From positions 1 to 57,577 of the forward strand of contig NZ_CANMIO010000023.1 in assembly GCF_947497935.1 (NCBI RefSeq): a stretch of DNA of 57,577 nt. Reading direction: 5' to 3'. Below, in pieces: positions 46,679-55,486 of this stretch. The notes beneath the pieces are model-generated. The model was given only the letters and a program-made list of their open reading frames with translations, searched no databases and was not told where the DNA came from. The translations under genes and the position numbers were made by a program. Positions within the stretch are counted from its first letter, which is position 1. The number at the start of each line of letters is the position of its first letter. Origin of the DNA: an uncultured Shewanella sp. GTDB taxonomy: Bacteria > Pseudomonadota > Gammaproteobacteria > Enterobacterales > Shewanellaceae.

Positions 46679-47250
46679 TTAATTAGCAAAATCTGAATAT
46701 CCTTCCGCGGCAATAAACTCAACCCCCAGTAAGTCAGCCTTAGCCAGTTTCTCAACAACAGATTGATGAAAAAACACGTGTTTATACCAAGCGGGATCGA
46801 AAAAAATTAAACGTTTTTCTAGAGCAATGGCCGCTAATGTTGCGTTATCGATACACATATGGCGAATGCCACGGATAACTTCATCTCCATCATCATCTTG
46901 CCTATAAAGCTTTAAATCACTATTTTGCCTATCTATCACCTTTAGCCGCGCCGCGACTTGCAGCATAACAAAATCATGGTTCCCTCGATGGTGAAGCTCA
47001 ATATCGACCCAGTTAGTGCCAAAAATCTGCAGTAGATCTAACTCTTTAAAAATCGCCTTCCCAACGAAAATGCCGGCATTTCAAATGCGTCTGGGACGCT
47101 ATGCTGTTCATCCGTTTCATAATTGATAACTAAGGGGACAGGCGCACTTGGATAGCTAAAAGCATCAAGGGGGATCGAATCAATAAATTCATCAGGGAAG
47201 CTATGAACAGGAATACTCATGCTCTCCCTAATAAAAAAATACTCACTCAT
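46679..47250 (-). pseudogene. imm11-family immunity-like gene broken by a frameshift
   Basis: Two frames join into one protein of about 190 aa. The first (47250 to 47038) begins MSEYFFIRESMSIPVH and ends at an early stop; the second frame reads KAIFKELDLLQIFGTNWVDIE, overlaps it near 47060 and continues to 46679. The end (VFFHQSVVEKLAKADLLGVEF) fits the imm11 (DUF1629) family of polymorphic-toxin immunity proteins. One base change near 47055-47065 explains the break. No toxin gene is next to it, so this may be an orphan, decaying immunity gene. (Residue runs are shown in short form.). Confidence 0.6.
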
Positions 47251-47256
47251 ATTCAA

Positions 47257-47640
47257 CTCATTACTTAGATGTTGTTTCGTTTGGCTTAGCTTTGATAAAA
47301 CTATTTTTTAAGCTGATGTTTTGACGATGATTTTAGTTATTCTGATGAAAGTTACTTTGATGCGCTACGCAAGCTAAGAAAAAACACGATTAACTTGCAT
47401 TCAAGTGACAGGGCCCAACATTCGGACTCGTTTACGGATGAGGTTTCAGATTAGCGGCAATGGCAGCCAAGTTTTCAGTATATATTGTTTAAGGTATGAA
47501 TAGAGTGCAAATGACACAGCGTAATAATGTGTGGTAGCGGTATTGATAATTCTCGCCAACCCCATAGATAAAGAGAGCAAAAGCTGTGACCCTTGCCCTC
47601 TTTCTATTAAATACCAATTACCTATTTAAAGTGAATGGTA
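47257..47640. other. Intergenic region after sdaC
   Basis: No gene seen. A hairpin with one G-U pair (AAAGAGGGCAA / TTGCTCTCTTT on the minus strand, 47569-47605) lies 36 bp after sdaC and may end its transcript, although the T tail is poor. Confidence 0.4.
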
Positions 47641-48933
47641 TTACTGCACCAATGAATAGAAGATTGCCGATATTGATACCAATCCAATAATCACCACAAA
47701 AACATTACTGATGGTACCTGAGTATTGCTTCATCGCTGGCACTTTCATGATGGCGTACATAGGCATGATAAACAGCAATAGAGCGATGATTGGACCACCT
47801 AGGCTTTCAATCATACCCAAAATATTCGGATTAATTGTAGCTACGGCCCAAGTGGTCAATAGCATAAAACCAGCGGTAACACGGTTCAAAATAACAGGGT
47901 TAACCTCTTTTCCCTTGCCGCGTGCAGCCTTGATGATTAAACCATTAAAGCCTTCACTCGCCCCAATATAGTGGCCAAAGAATGACTTAGTGATAGCGAT
48001 GATCGCCACAATAGGCGCAACATAGGCAATAATGGGTGTGTCAAAATGGTTTGCCAGATAAGTTAATATCGACACATTTTGCGCTTTCGCCTCTGCCAAA
48101 TTGGCAGGCGATAGGCTGAACACACAACTAAACACGAAAAACATCACAGTCACCACCATAAGAGTATGGCTGCAAGCTAAGATCCGTGAACACTGTTTCT
48201 CAGCATTTTCGCCGTGAAACTTTCTACGATCGACTGCAAAGGAGGAAATTACCGGAGAGTGGTTAAATGAAAATACCATCACTGGCAATATTAACCACAA
48301 GGCCATTAAGATAGTGCTGATCCCACCTTCTGCTGGCATCACATTGCTAAATATTGACGTGTTCCAGTAAGGAATTAGGTAAACAGAAAGCAGCAATAAA
48401 ACAGCAACGAATGGGAAAACCAGCACACTCATCGCTTTGATGATTAACTGCTCACCTAAGCGCACGACTGCGATCAAGCCAATGATCAAGATTAAGGCTA
48501 ATGTGGCGCGGTTAGGCGGAGTTATACTTAGCTGATGCTGCATGAAGCTTTCGACAGTATTGGTAAGTGCAACGCTGTAAACAAGCAAAATCGGATAGAT
48601 GGCAAAGAAATACAGTAAGGTAATCACCTTACCCATGCCTACGCCAAAATGCTCCTCTACCACTTCGGTGATCCCAGCTTCTGGATTTGAACCCGATAAT
48701 ACAAAACGAGTCAATCCGCGATGAGCGAAGAAGGTCATTGGCAGTGCCAATAGTGCCATCAGAATAAGAGGGATCAAGCCACCTTGAGCCGCATTAATGG
48801 GTAGAAAAAGGGTGCCAGCCCCCACCGCCGTACCATAAAGGCCTAATACCCATAGAGTATCGCTCTTGTTCCAGTTTGATTTTACCTTGACTTGTGTCGA
48901 GGTATTTTCAGTTTTGTTGATTACAGAGTCCAT
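47641..48933 (-). CDS. sdaC: Serine/amino-acid proton symporter, SdaC type (HAAAP family)
   Basis: The 430-aa protein has about eleven helices and the HAAAP family start LGLYGTAVGAGTLFLPINA. Overall length and the order of segments follow E. coli SdaC, a serine/H+ symporter. I choose ATG 48933 because AAGGAG lies nine bases upstream; the ATG at 48942 would touch that site. No serine deaminase gene is adjacent, so the substrate is inferred from family only. Confidence 0.8.
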   Translation of the reverse strand: MDSVINKTENTSTQVKVKSNWNKSDTLWVLGLYGTAVGAGTLFLPINAAQGGLIPLILMALLALPMTFFAHRGLTRFVLSGSNPEAGITEVVEEHFGVGMGKVITLLYFFAIYPILLVYSVALTNTVESFMQHQLSITPPNRATLALILIIGLIAVVRLGEQLIIKAMSVLVFPFVAVLLLLSVYLIPYWNTSIFSNVMPAEGGISTILMALWLILPVMVFSFNHSPVISSFAVDRRKFHGENAEKQCSRILACSHTLMVVTVMFFVFSCVFSLSPANLAEAKAQNVSILTYLANHFDTPIIAYVAPIVAIIAITKSFFGHYIGASEGFNGLIIKAARGKGKEVNPVILNRVTAGFMLLTTWAVATINPNILGMIESLGGPIIALLLFIMPMYAIMKVPAMKQYSGTISNVFVVIIGLVSISAIFYSLVQ

Positions 48934-49500
48934 TATGGACATCTCCTTAAACGGTTCTTATATGACCTTTTAAGAGTTCTGTTTACATAGCTAAAATCAC
49001 ATCGCCTCATCATATAGCCACACCGTATCGCCATCGAAAATATCGACTCAAGCAAAATAGGCAACATAAGATAGGGAGTTTATCTCCAAAGGATGGATGA
49101 AAAACTAGCAGAACCCAGTAAAGGCCGCGCAGTATAGGGAAGTGAACTGTACAGAAATGTGATTTCGGACAAACTTATTTAGGTTTTACAAATAAAGCAA
49201 CCTGTTCGCTGTTTTATTAACCACGCAAAGCAATTTAACGGCTAGACATGTGCAGACCTTTCGTTCATCGCAGAACTCGCCTCAATAAAAGTCGGTCTAA
49301 TTGTCGTTAAATCAGATGCTAATATGTAACAACTGTGCAGATACAGATGTTAGATTCGGCAACTTTTAAAGTGAAGGATCATCTGCCTACTGAGATAACT
49401 TAGATCGGTAACCATGTTTCATCCATATGGAAAATTGGATTAATTAATTAGTCTAAAAGACCAATATGAATGCTCTAAACGATAAATGAACAAAAGTGAG
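48934..49500. other. Leader and spacer upstream of sdaC
   Basis: AT-rich, no convincing gene. The left part is the sdaC leader. A small hairpin GTCTAAAAGAC lies at 49451-49461. Confidence 0.45.
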
Positions 49501-49535
49501 TTGGAGCCTGCAGCTCGACTAGCCCTTACATCGAA

Positions 49536-49828
49536 ATCAAACTTCGTTTGATAACAAAGCCCCCAAAGACTCGATATATCTTTAAGCTGAGAATGACATT
49601 CAACAGAAGTGGTTCCAACGGCCTGCGGCCAGCGCATGTGCAGACACTGCCATGACACGGTGAGTAAAGTGAAGCTTTATGCTACGAACGAGAAGCATGG
49701 ATGCTGAACTGGCTTTTAGATATGGATATCGTTGCAAGTCCATCTGACCTCCAAGGATGGAGGAAATGCCAAATTCTGTATGGAACAGAATTGGCCCTGT
49801 AAGCTCAACGAAAACATCCCTGTTTTCG
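49536..49828. repeat. Cluster of stem-loops, several with GGA in the loop
   Basis: At least six hairpin-forming palindromes lie within 300 bp: ATCAAAC/GTTTGAT (49536-49552); AGC-ATGGAT-GCT (49694-49705); GAT-ATGGAT-ATC (49719-49730); CCTCC-AAGGAT-GGAGG (49748-49763); AATTCTGT-ATGGA-ACAGAATT (49772-49792); CGAAAACA-TCCC-TGTTTTCG (49809-49828). Four on the plus strand show GGA in the loop, which is the CsrA-binding pattern. The two ATGGAT stems are only 3 bp (5 bp if the loop is GG). It may be a regulatory RNA or a mobile palindromic element; no protein is supported. Confidence 0.5.
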
Positions 49829-50181
49829 ACGGTCACGGCCGTATCTACACTAAGTTAGAACAGCACAACCTTTGGCAAATAGAGTTATGATTAAAGGTCT
49901 AGCTCGTTTTTGGACAGAAATCATTTAATGCTTAGGCTCTAATATTTACTATTCACATTATCATAAGTAATGATTATCTTAAGAAACCGGATTATGCTCA
50001 CTAAGAGGTGGATCGCAGTTCATTCTCGAAACAAGAAGCTAACCAGCGAGTCTAAGTTAGGTGTTCTAAATGAACCGCCCTCGGAAACAAGCTCCTACGT
50101 TGGCCTACCTCCTAAGCCCATATAGTCGTGGGCGGAGTCGCATGCAGGGTGACTTGAGGCTAGACACTTCCGGCTACCTGA
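49829..50181. other. Gene-poor accessory stretch
   Basis: No frame is convincing on either strand and I recognise no RNA gene. The right half (50060-50180) is more GC-rich than its surroundings, which suggests a different origin. Confidence 0.4.
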
Positions 50182-50403
50182 TTAACTCTCTTTTAATGAT
50201 GGAATAGCTAGGGTCTCAGTGTACTCTTGAGTTGCAACAGCTAGCTCCACACCAGATCTAGAGATAACTAGTATTGTGTCGAATACCTCAAACACTGATT
50301 GCCCCAGGCATTTTTCATGGAACTTAGCTAACCAGACTTCTATATCTAGCTGTGGAATATCCCAATTGTCATCGATTAGTAGCCAATTCCTATCGTGGCG
50401 CAT
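50182..50403 (-). CDS. Hypothetical 73-aa protein
   Basis: I do not recognise it. The sequence (MRHDRNWLLIDDNWDIPQ, then VFEVFDTILVISRSGVELAV) has a normal amino-acid mix and the ATG is preceded by AAGGGGGGGCGG, a strong ribosome-site-like run. It lies in a gene-poor stretch with IS remnants and may be mobile-element cargo. Confidence 0.45.
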   Translation of the reverse strand: MRHDRNWLLIDDNWDIPQLDIEVWLAKFHEKCLGQSVFEVFDTILVISRSGVELAVATQEYTETLAIPSLKES

Positions 50404-50551
50404 GACCGCCCCCCCTTAGTACAGGACTTAACTTTACACATAGTAAAGCGACTCATTACTTGTGCCTAAATACGCTCAGGTTCATCTCCCATCCATGGTA
50501 GTCCTGATCGATTAGCTTTCTTTCTTTAGTAGCTTGCTCTTTTCTTGTTTT

Positions 50552-50704
50552 TCACCGAGTCGTTTCGAACACCGTTTTCGCCTCCAAACGCTCAATACTT
50601 CTTATTTGTAACAGTGCATCCACATCACGATGAGCAATTATTGAGTTCCGATCTTTATTAAGTATCTTCGCAGCCTTCTTTTGTGCCTTACGCATCTTCC
50701 TCAA
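50552..50704 (-). pseudogene. Truncated gene fragment with RNSIIAH motif
   Basis: A minus-strand frame reads MRKAQKKAAKILNKDRNSI and goes on IAHRDVDALLQIRSIERLEA before a stop at 50552. The upstream end stops where the ISAs1 remnant begins (about 50700), so the gene was cut by that insertion. The R-x5-H pattern in RNSIIAH is seen in HEPN-type ribonucleases and in similar short proteins, but the fragment is too small for a family call. Confidence 0.4.
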
Positions 50705-50949
50705 TGCTACACCACTATATCCGTCAACACTGGCGAATAGAGAACTGCCAGCATTATTTTCTTGATGTAGTCTTCAATGAAGATAAGTCTCGTATAGTTA
50801 TGGAGGATGCTGTCGAACACATGGCACTGTTCCGTCGTTTTGTTCTGAACATACTAAAACAAAGCCAATGCGGCGCACCGAGTCAACAAAACAAGCTCAA
50901 GAAGGCGGGCTGGAATGATGAATATCGTGCTCAGCTGTTCTTTAGTTGA
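50698..50949 (+). pseudogene. ISAs1-family transposase, C-terminal remnant
   Basis: The frame IRQHWRIENCQHYFLDVVF, then EDKSRIVMEDAVEHMALFRR and KKAGWNDEYRAQLFF, matches the C-terminal third of ISAs1 (IS4-like group) transposases. The N-terminal part and any start codon are missing. It is non-functional. Confidence 0.8.
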
Positions 50950-50963
50950 AAATCATTCAAAGT

Positions 50964-50976
50964 AGGCTCTTGCCCT
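50964..50976. mobile_element. Probable right end of the ISAs1 remnant
   Basis: GGCTCTTGCCCTG lies shortly after the transposase stop. ISAs1-type ends begin CAGGG when read inward, which fits this site. The left end is lost. Confidence 0.5.
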
Positions 50977-51247
50977 GCTTCAGAGACAACCTGTTCAAGA
51001 CTTTAACCTAAATCATAATAAATATATTCAACATTAGAAAAGTGCTCATTGTCGAAACTCTCATCACCAAGTAACGACTAAACCTATTGTTATGGGAAAT
51101 CATTTCATAAATTTTTTCCAAATTTGAAATGCTGTCTATACTTTAATGTCCATCATGAATAGTTATAAATGAAAGCTTTAAACATCAAACAGTTGGAAGT
51201 TAACGATGTTGTATACATAAATTTATTTATATTTAAGGAAGAACATA
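50977..51247. promoter_or_regulatory. Upstream region of the lipase-like gene
   Basis: AT-rich spacer between the IS end and the next gene, ending in AAGGAAGAACATAATG, a usable ribosome site. It probably contains the promoter; I could not identify boxes with certainty. Confidence 0.4.
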
Positions 51248-52810
51248 ATGACAATTAATTCAATATTGAATCCTATAGGCATGATAATACCTTTAGTGAT
51301 TTTTACCAACGGTCTGGCGCAAGCTAATGCCAATTATCCACCACATTCTGGGGAATCTCCAGTAAGTTACGAGCATATTGCTGAACCAAACGGGGAATAT
51401 ATTGTAACAGATAGAAGGTCAGGGGTTTTAGATCGCTATATGTTTCGTGATAGCCGGCAGTTTGAAATTTCTGTCTCAATTCCAGTACACCGGTATATTG
51501 GTGATGTTTCCACCGCGTTGGTGAATGGTGTTGTTTCAGAAACTGCTAAAATTTATATACCTTCATATGATGTAGACTCAGAAGCTAATCCTGTCGCTGA
51601 TTGTGATGGAGATGGTATTATCGATGACTCCTTACAAGCTGAAAGAGACGATGTTTATTTTAATGGTGAGAAAATAGGCGAACTAAAAGGATCAAATGAA
51701 CTCTGGAAATTCAATGATGCTTTCGATGTTCCCATTGATAAAGTTAATTTCCCTTCTGCTCCTGGACAAGTAGCCATAAATACAATTCAAATTGCAATTG
51801 ATGTGAACAATATTGATGTTCCATTATCTGGTGGCGGTGTCGGATGTAAAGTCTGGGCAACCTCTATTGATTGGGTTGGTCTTAAATTTGAAACCGCTAA
51901 GCCTATTTATTTATTGCCAGGGCTATCAGGAAATCCTGATGCTCTTGAAAATTCTGGTTATGTCAATAATATACAGTCATCGTTGGGTCTACATTCCAAG
52001 GTATTAAACCAAAGCTAAGCTTCTCTTATATTGACCTGTAATCCAAATGAATTGGAATCATTAAAAACATATGCAGATGAATTTATTCAACAAATCAGTG
52101 ATGAAGGCAAAACAATAGGAACAGCGCAAGGACATATGGTTGGGCATTCAGCCGGTGGACTGATTGGGCGGATGCTTTTAAAGAAGTTATCTGAAAAAGA
52201 TCATACTGTCCAAGTTAGTACAATGGATGGCTCACCAGTCTACGAGAATATGGATTTAAAAAGTCTACTAACTCATGCGTCTCCACATAAAGGAACCCTA
52301 GTTGCGGATTACTTCCCCTATCTTTTTCCTTCGACCAATTTTTCTAGTGATATTTGTGATCTAAAAGTATCTACATGGAAAGTATCTAACCAAAGAGTGA
52401 CAAACCTCAACGGGGCAAAATTAGCAAGCATTGGAGCTGATGCTGATATGGATCAGTCCGGGGATTTGAATGCATCTGAAATTGCAGGTAATCAGATAGA
52501 ATGGAGCTACTTAGCGAATACCTTACATAAGTTGCTATATGATTATGATGAGCTCAAAATTACTTACGACATTGAACCAGGTCAAGGTGGAGGTATAGTT
52601 ACTCATAAAGTTCATTACTTTGGTACCGGCCCTAACCCAAATGACTCAATGGTTACTCTAGAGAGCTCTCATGGTGCACCGGGGATAACAAGTTCAGTCT
52701 CGATGACCGGAGTGAATGGGAAAAATCATGGAACAGTAATTGATACACATTCACAAAATGAAGGGATTTCACAAGGAACTACAGTCCTAGGATGGGGAGA
52801 CTTAAAATGA
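51248..52810 (+). pseudogene. Secreted lipase-like alpha/beta hydrolase, interrupted by one in-frame TAA
   Basis: A 520-codon frame is continuous except for a single TAA at 52016-52018; both halves are in the same frame, so this is a nonsense change and not a frameshift. The first half has a signal peptide and PIYLLPGLSGNPDALENSG, the oxyanion-loop region; the second half has the nucleophile elbow VGHSAGGLIGRM. Calcium-like loops are seen at DCDGDGIIDDS and DMDQSGDLNASE, the latter a good EF-hand. Family members are secreted lipases or esterases. The next gene overlaps its stop by 4 bp. It may be a recent pseudogene, or the TAA may be a sequence error. Confidence 0.65.
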
Positions 52811-54456
52811 GAAAATTTACATATTTATGCTTCTTGGTTATCACAATACATACAAACATGAGCCAAGCCGTACCACTTCTTCCCATGACACAGGTGTATC
52901 AACTAGAAAATGGAGACACTTTAAATGAACAATTCTTAGTGTCTAGTACTAGTTTCACAGTATTTGTAACTGGTGCCAATAGTGAGGATGTTGTTCTTAC
53001 ACTGCCTAATGGAACGTCAATTAATGAAACCAACTCTAGCTCTTACAACATATCATGGATAACGGAGAGCAATGTAACGAATGATAACACTTTGATAACT
53101 ATCAAGTCAGATACTGCTGTTACCGGTACCTATTTCATAGCAGTTCAAGCACGCACAGATGAATTATCTGGTGTATCAGTGCTGGAAAGCCCGGGTCTGA
53201 AGTACAGAGCAATAGTTGGCGAGCCGTCAAAGGGAATAGCCCCAAATACGATGGTGCCTTTTTCTGTTGTACTTTATCACGAAGGGGCTCCAGCTATAGG
53301 AGCAACTATAACTGTTGACCTTATTGACTCAACTGGGGGAGTTGTTGGGCATTTAATCTTAAAAGATGATGGTCAATCACCTGACGTTTCCCTTGGTGAC
53401 GGTGTATATAGTGTACTAACAAGTTTTAATTCGGCCGATACTTATCAAGCTAAAATAACTGCAAACTGGAATAATAAACAAGGTAAAGTCTCAGAATCAA
53501 TTTTTGTATCCCCAACATATATTTCAATCTCTGGTCAATATAGTGTCAGCACGGTTGATTTGGATAATGATGGCTTGTTCAATAGTGTTCTATTAACATT
53601 CGAAGAGTTGGCCCCTAGGATTCCAGGTGAATACTCAATAACCGCCGAAATAAAAGATGCTTCAGGTAACAGTGTTATAGAAACGTCCCTAATTGAACAG
53701 GCCGAGTCACCATTAGCCGTAACTATAGGTGTGGATGAGCTTAAGAAGCTACAAGCCCAGCCGTGGCAGGTCACAACAATGTATATATGGAAAGGTGCCA
53801 GAACTTTAGGCCTTTGGAGTGACTTAGGCGTATTGACAGTAGATCCTAGCAAGTTTGAACGTGAACCTTTAATTGTAGATGGTATCTCAAATGATTATGG
53901 GGTAGACAATGATGGCGATGGCTTTTATGAAAGGTTAGTAGTTGACGTTTCAATTGATACCGAGGTAGCTGGATTCTATGGGGCCTCCGCAGACCTTCGT
54001 TCGCCAACTAAAGCTATTATAGGTGAAGCTGGGCATAGCAAAATATATCTAAGTGCTGGAGTTAACTCAGTTTCATTTGCCTTCTTGGGGGCTAGTATAG
54101 GCGGAAATGGTGAAGATGGCCCTTACTCATTAACAAATTTCTTAATTTACCCGAACTTCAATTCAACAGAGGATCTCACTGAATTAGTTGCCATGGTGGG
54201 AGAGACCAATGCTTATGCATGTTCCCAAATTGTTGGGTGTGGCATTGGAGTGGAAGCAGAGATAATCCGAATTGCTAATACTCTATGTTCGAAGCTGAAA
54301 CGGCGCTTATTGAATAAACTAAATAGAATAAAGTCCTTTGAGAATAAAAACCCAGACAAGGCTGAGACGCAGTTGTACAAACTGTATAGTCAAGCCCTGG
54401 ATTGGGAGGCTGATGGCACTTGCTTGGAGCCAGAAAATTCCCCAGTCGATTGGTAA
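52807..54456 (+). CDS. Secreted protein with choice-of-anchor X-like domain
   Basis: The 549-aa protein has a signal peptide (ending about SQA) and looks like a series of beta-sandwich domains. The segment with MVPFSVVLYHEGAPAIGATI and DDGQSPDVSLGDGVYSVL resembles domains often named choice-of-anchor X. DLDNDGLFNS and DNDGDGFYERL are calcium-type Asp loops. Near the C terminus come several Cys and a helical Lys-rich tail. ATG 52807 overlaps the stop of the lipase-like gene (ATGA), so the two are coupled. It is probably an exported partner of the hydrolase; the exact role is unknown. Confidence 0.6.
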   Translation: MRKFTYLCFLVITIHTNMSQAVPLLPMTQVYQLENGDTLNEQFLVSSTSFTVFVTGANSEDVVLTLPNGTSINETNSSSYNISWITESNVTNDNTLITIKSDTAVTGTYFIAVQARTDELSGVSVLESPGLKYRAIVGEPSKGIAPNTMVPFSVVLYHEGAPAIGATITVDLIDSTGGVVGHLILKDDGQSPDVSLGDGVYSVLTSFNSADTYQAKITANWNNKQGKVSESIFVSPTYISISGQYSVSTVDLDNDGLFNSVLLTFEELAPRIPGEYSITAEIKDASGNSVIETSLIEQAESPLAVTIGVDELKKLQAQPWQVTTMYIWKGARTLGLWSDLGVLTVDPSKFEREPLIVDGISNDYGVDNDGDGFYERLVVDVSIDTEVAGFYGASADLRSPTKAIIGEAGHSKIYLSAGVNSVSFAFLGASIGGNGEDGPYSLTNFLIYPNFNSTEDLTELVAMVGETNAYACSQIVGCGIGVEAEIIRIANTLCSKLKRRLLNKLNRIKSFENKNPDKAETQLYKLYSQALDWEADGTCLEPENSPVDW

Positions 54457-54536
54457 AAAATTAAAACAGGGGGAAAGCCCTAATGCCGATTATTTAGTGG
54501 ATTCATCGATCGGTTGACTGTTCTTCTGAATCATTC

Positions 54537-54572
54537 AAAATCCGAGTTCTGTAACCAGTTCTCGGATTTTTT
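54537..54572 (+). terminator. Terminator after the secreted-protein unit
   Basis: Stem AAAATCCGAG / CTCGGATTTT with a 14-base loop, ending in six T. Confidence 0.85.
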
Positions 54573-55050
54573 ATGCTCGTTTCACAAGCTTTAGATGTCA
54601 TCTAATCAATTTAAACCCCACCAAGTCGAGTCGACTCTAGAATCAATAGCTTGGCCATTTATAATGACAAGTCTATGGCGTATATAGTTAATATGCTTGA
54701 TATTGTTGAGCGAGAAGGCAAGTCATTTGTCGCACCAAGCGTGGTGAAACGGCATTGAAAGCACTATTCAATTGCACTCAAGCCCATTGGTATAGAGAGG
54801 TTATACACCCTGCGTGAAATCGGAACATTTAACATATACTAAGCAATCAATGGAGTCAGGTCTTGCTTTTGCCTTATTCATTACCCCAGATAGGGCAAAT
54901 ATCGATTAACAAGATATGATTGGATCTTTTCTCTAACAAGAAAAGGGGCTGAAGCGTTTTAGTCGGTCCCCCTTAATAGAAATGAGAAAATCGCATTATC
55001 ATTAAATTGAACCATTGCTATACTTCCTACACCATTGACAAGGATCGTTA
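54573..55050. other. Gene-poor stretch with possible gene debris
   Basis: No intact gene. A short frame near 54674-54760 (MAYIVNMLDIVEREGKSF) and the following text look like debris of a coding sequence that I cannot identify. Confidence 0.35.
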
Positions 55051-55152
55051 ATGGATAGCATGGCGCACTTAGAGCTAAGCCTAATTTTAGCTGCCATCGG
55101 GATTTTATGTATCGTTGGCTCAGTGATGTATTACTTATTATTTGGTGACTGA
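55051..55152 (+). CDS. 33-aa single-helix membrane protein
   Basis: ATG 55051 with AGGA about 8 bases upstream encodes MDSMAHLELSLILAAIGILC, then IVGSVMYYLLFGD. One membrane helix and short polar ends suggest a small membrane protein. No family is recognised. Confidence 0.45.
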   Translation: MDSMAHLELSLILAAIGILCIVGSVMYYLLFGD

Positions 55153-55164
55153 GTAACGTGACTA

Positions 55165-55314
55165 TTAGAGCTTACTCTTCCAGCTATAATACGTTGTCGC
55201 TGAAATACCATATTCTCGGCGAACTTCCTTGATCAGACGACCATCTTCTACTTCTTTCAGGATCTTAATTATCTGAGTTTCGGTATAGTGTTGTGGCACA
55301 CTGAATTTGGCCAA
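55165..55314 (-). pseudogene. IS3-family OrfA (transposase) remnant
   Basis: The minus-strand frame reads HYTETQIIKILKEVEDGRL and then REYGISATTYYSWKSKL, the N-terminal helix-turn-helix of IS3-type OrfA. It stops right after WKSKL, so the rest of OrfA and all of OrfB are absent. A TTG at 55314 is the only possible start. Confidence 0.75.
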
Positions 55315-55405
55315 CTAAACAGAAGATTTTGCATAAAATAATATATGGCAGCACCAGTATCACTCGATGCAGTCAAGCTCTGGCCATAACTCACTTTGGG
55401 GCAAT

Positions 55406-55435
55406 AACGTCTTAGACTGATCACTCTAAGACGTT
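55406..55435. terminator. Long perfect hairpin after the antiporter gene
   Basis: An 11-bp perfect stem (AACGTCTTAGA / TCTAAGACGTT) with an 8-base loop lies about 50 bp beyond the antiporter stop. There is no T run on either side, so it may be an operator or IS end rather than a terminator. Confidence 0.4.
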
Positions 55436-55486
55436 CCCTTACATATGACTTATACGAAAACAAGCATCCTAAAAGAGCTTAGCTAA

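Noticed and set aside
49440..49836. Two minus-strand frames (72 and 78 codons) over the stem-loop cluster
   Set aside because: They run through the palindromes, lack ribosome sites and have no protein-like conservation that I can see.
52031..52810. Second half of the lipase-like gene as its own gene
   Set aside because: It lacks a signal peptide and start signals and is in frame with the first half, so it is the C-terminal part of one interrupted gene.
55269..55463. Minus-strand frame of 64 codons next to the IS3 remnant
   Set aside because: It runs through the 55406 palindrome and reads the IS3 remnant in the wrong frame.
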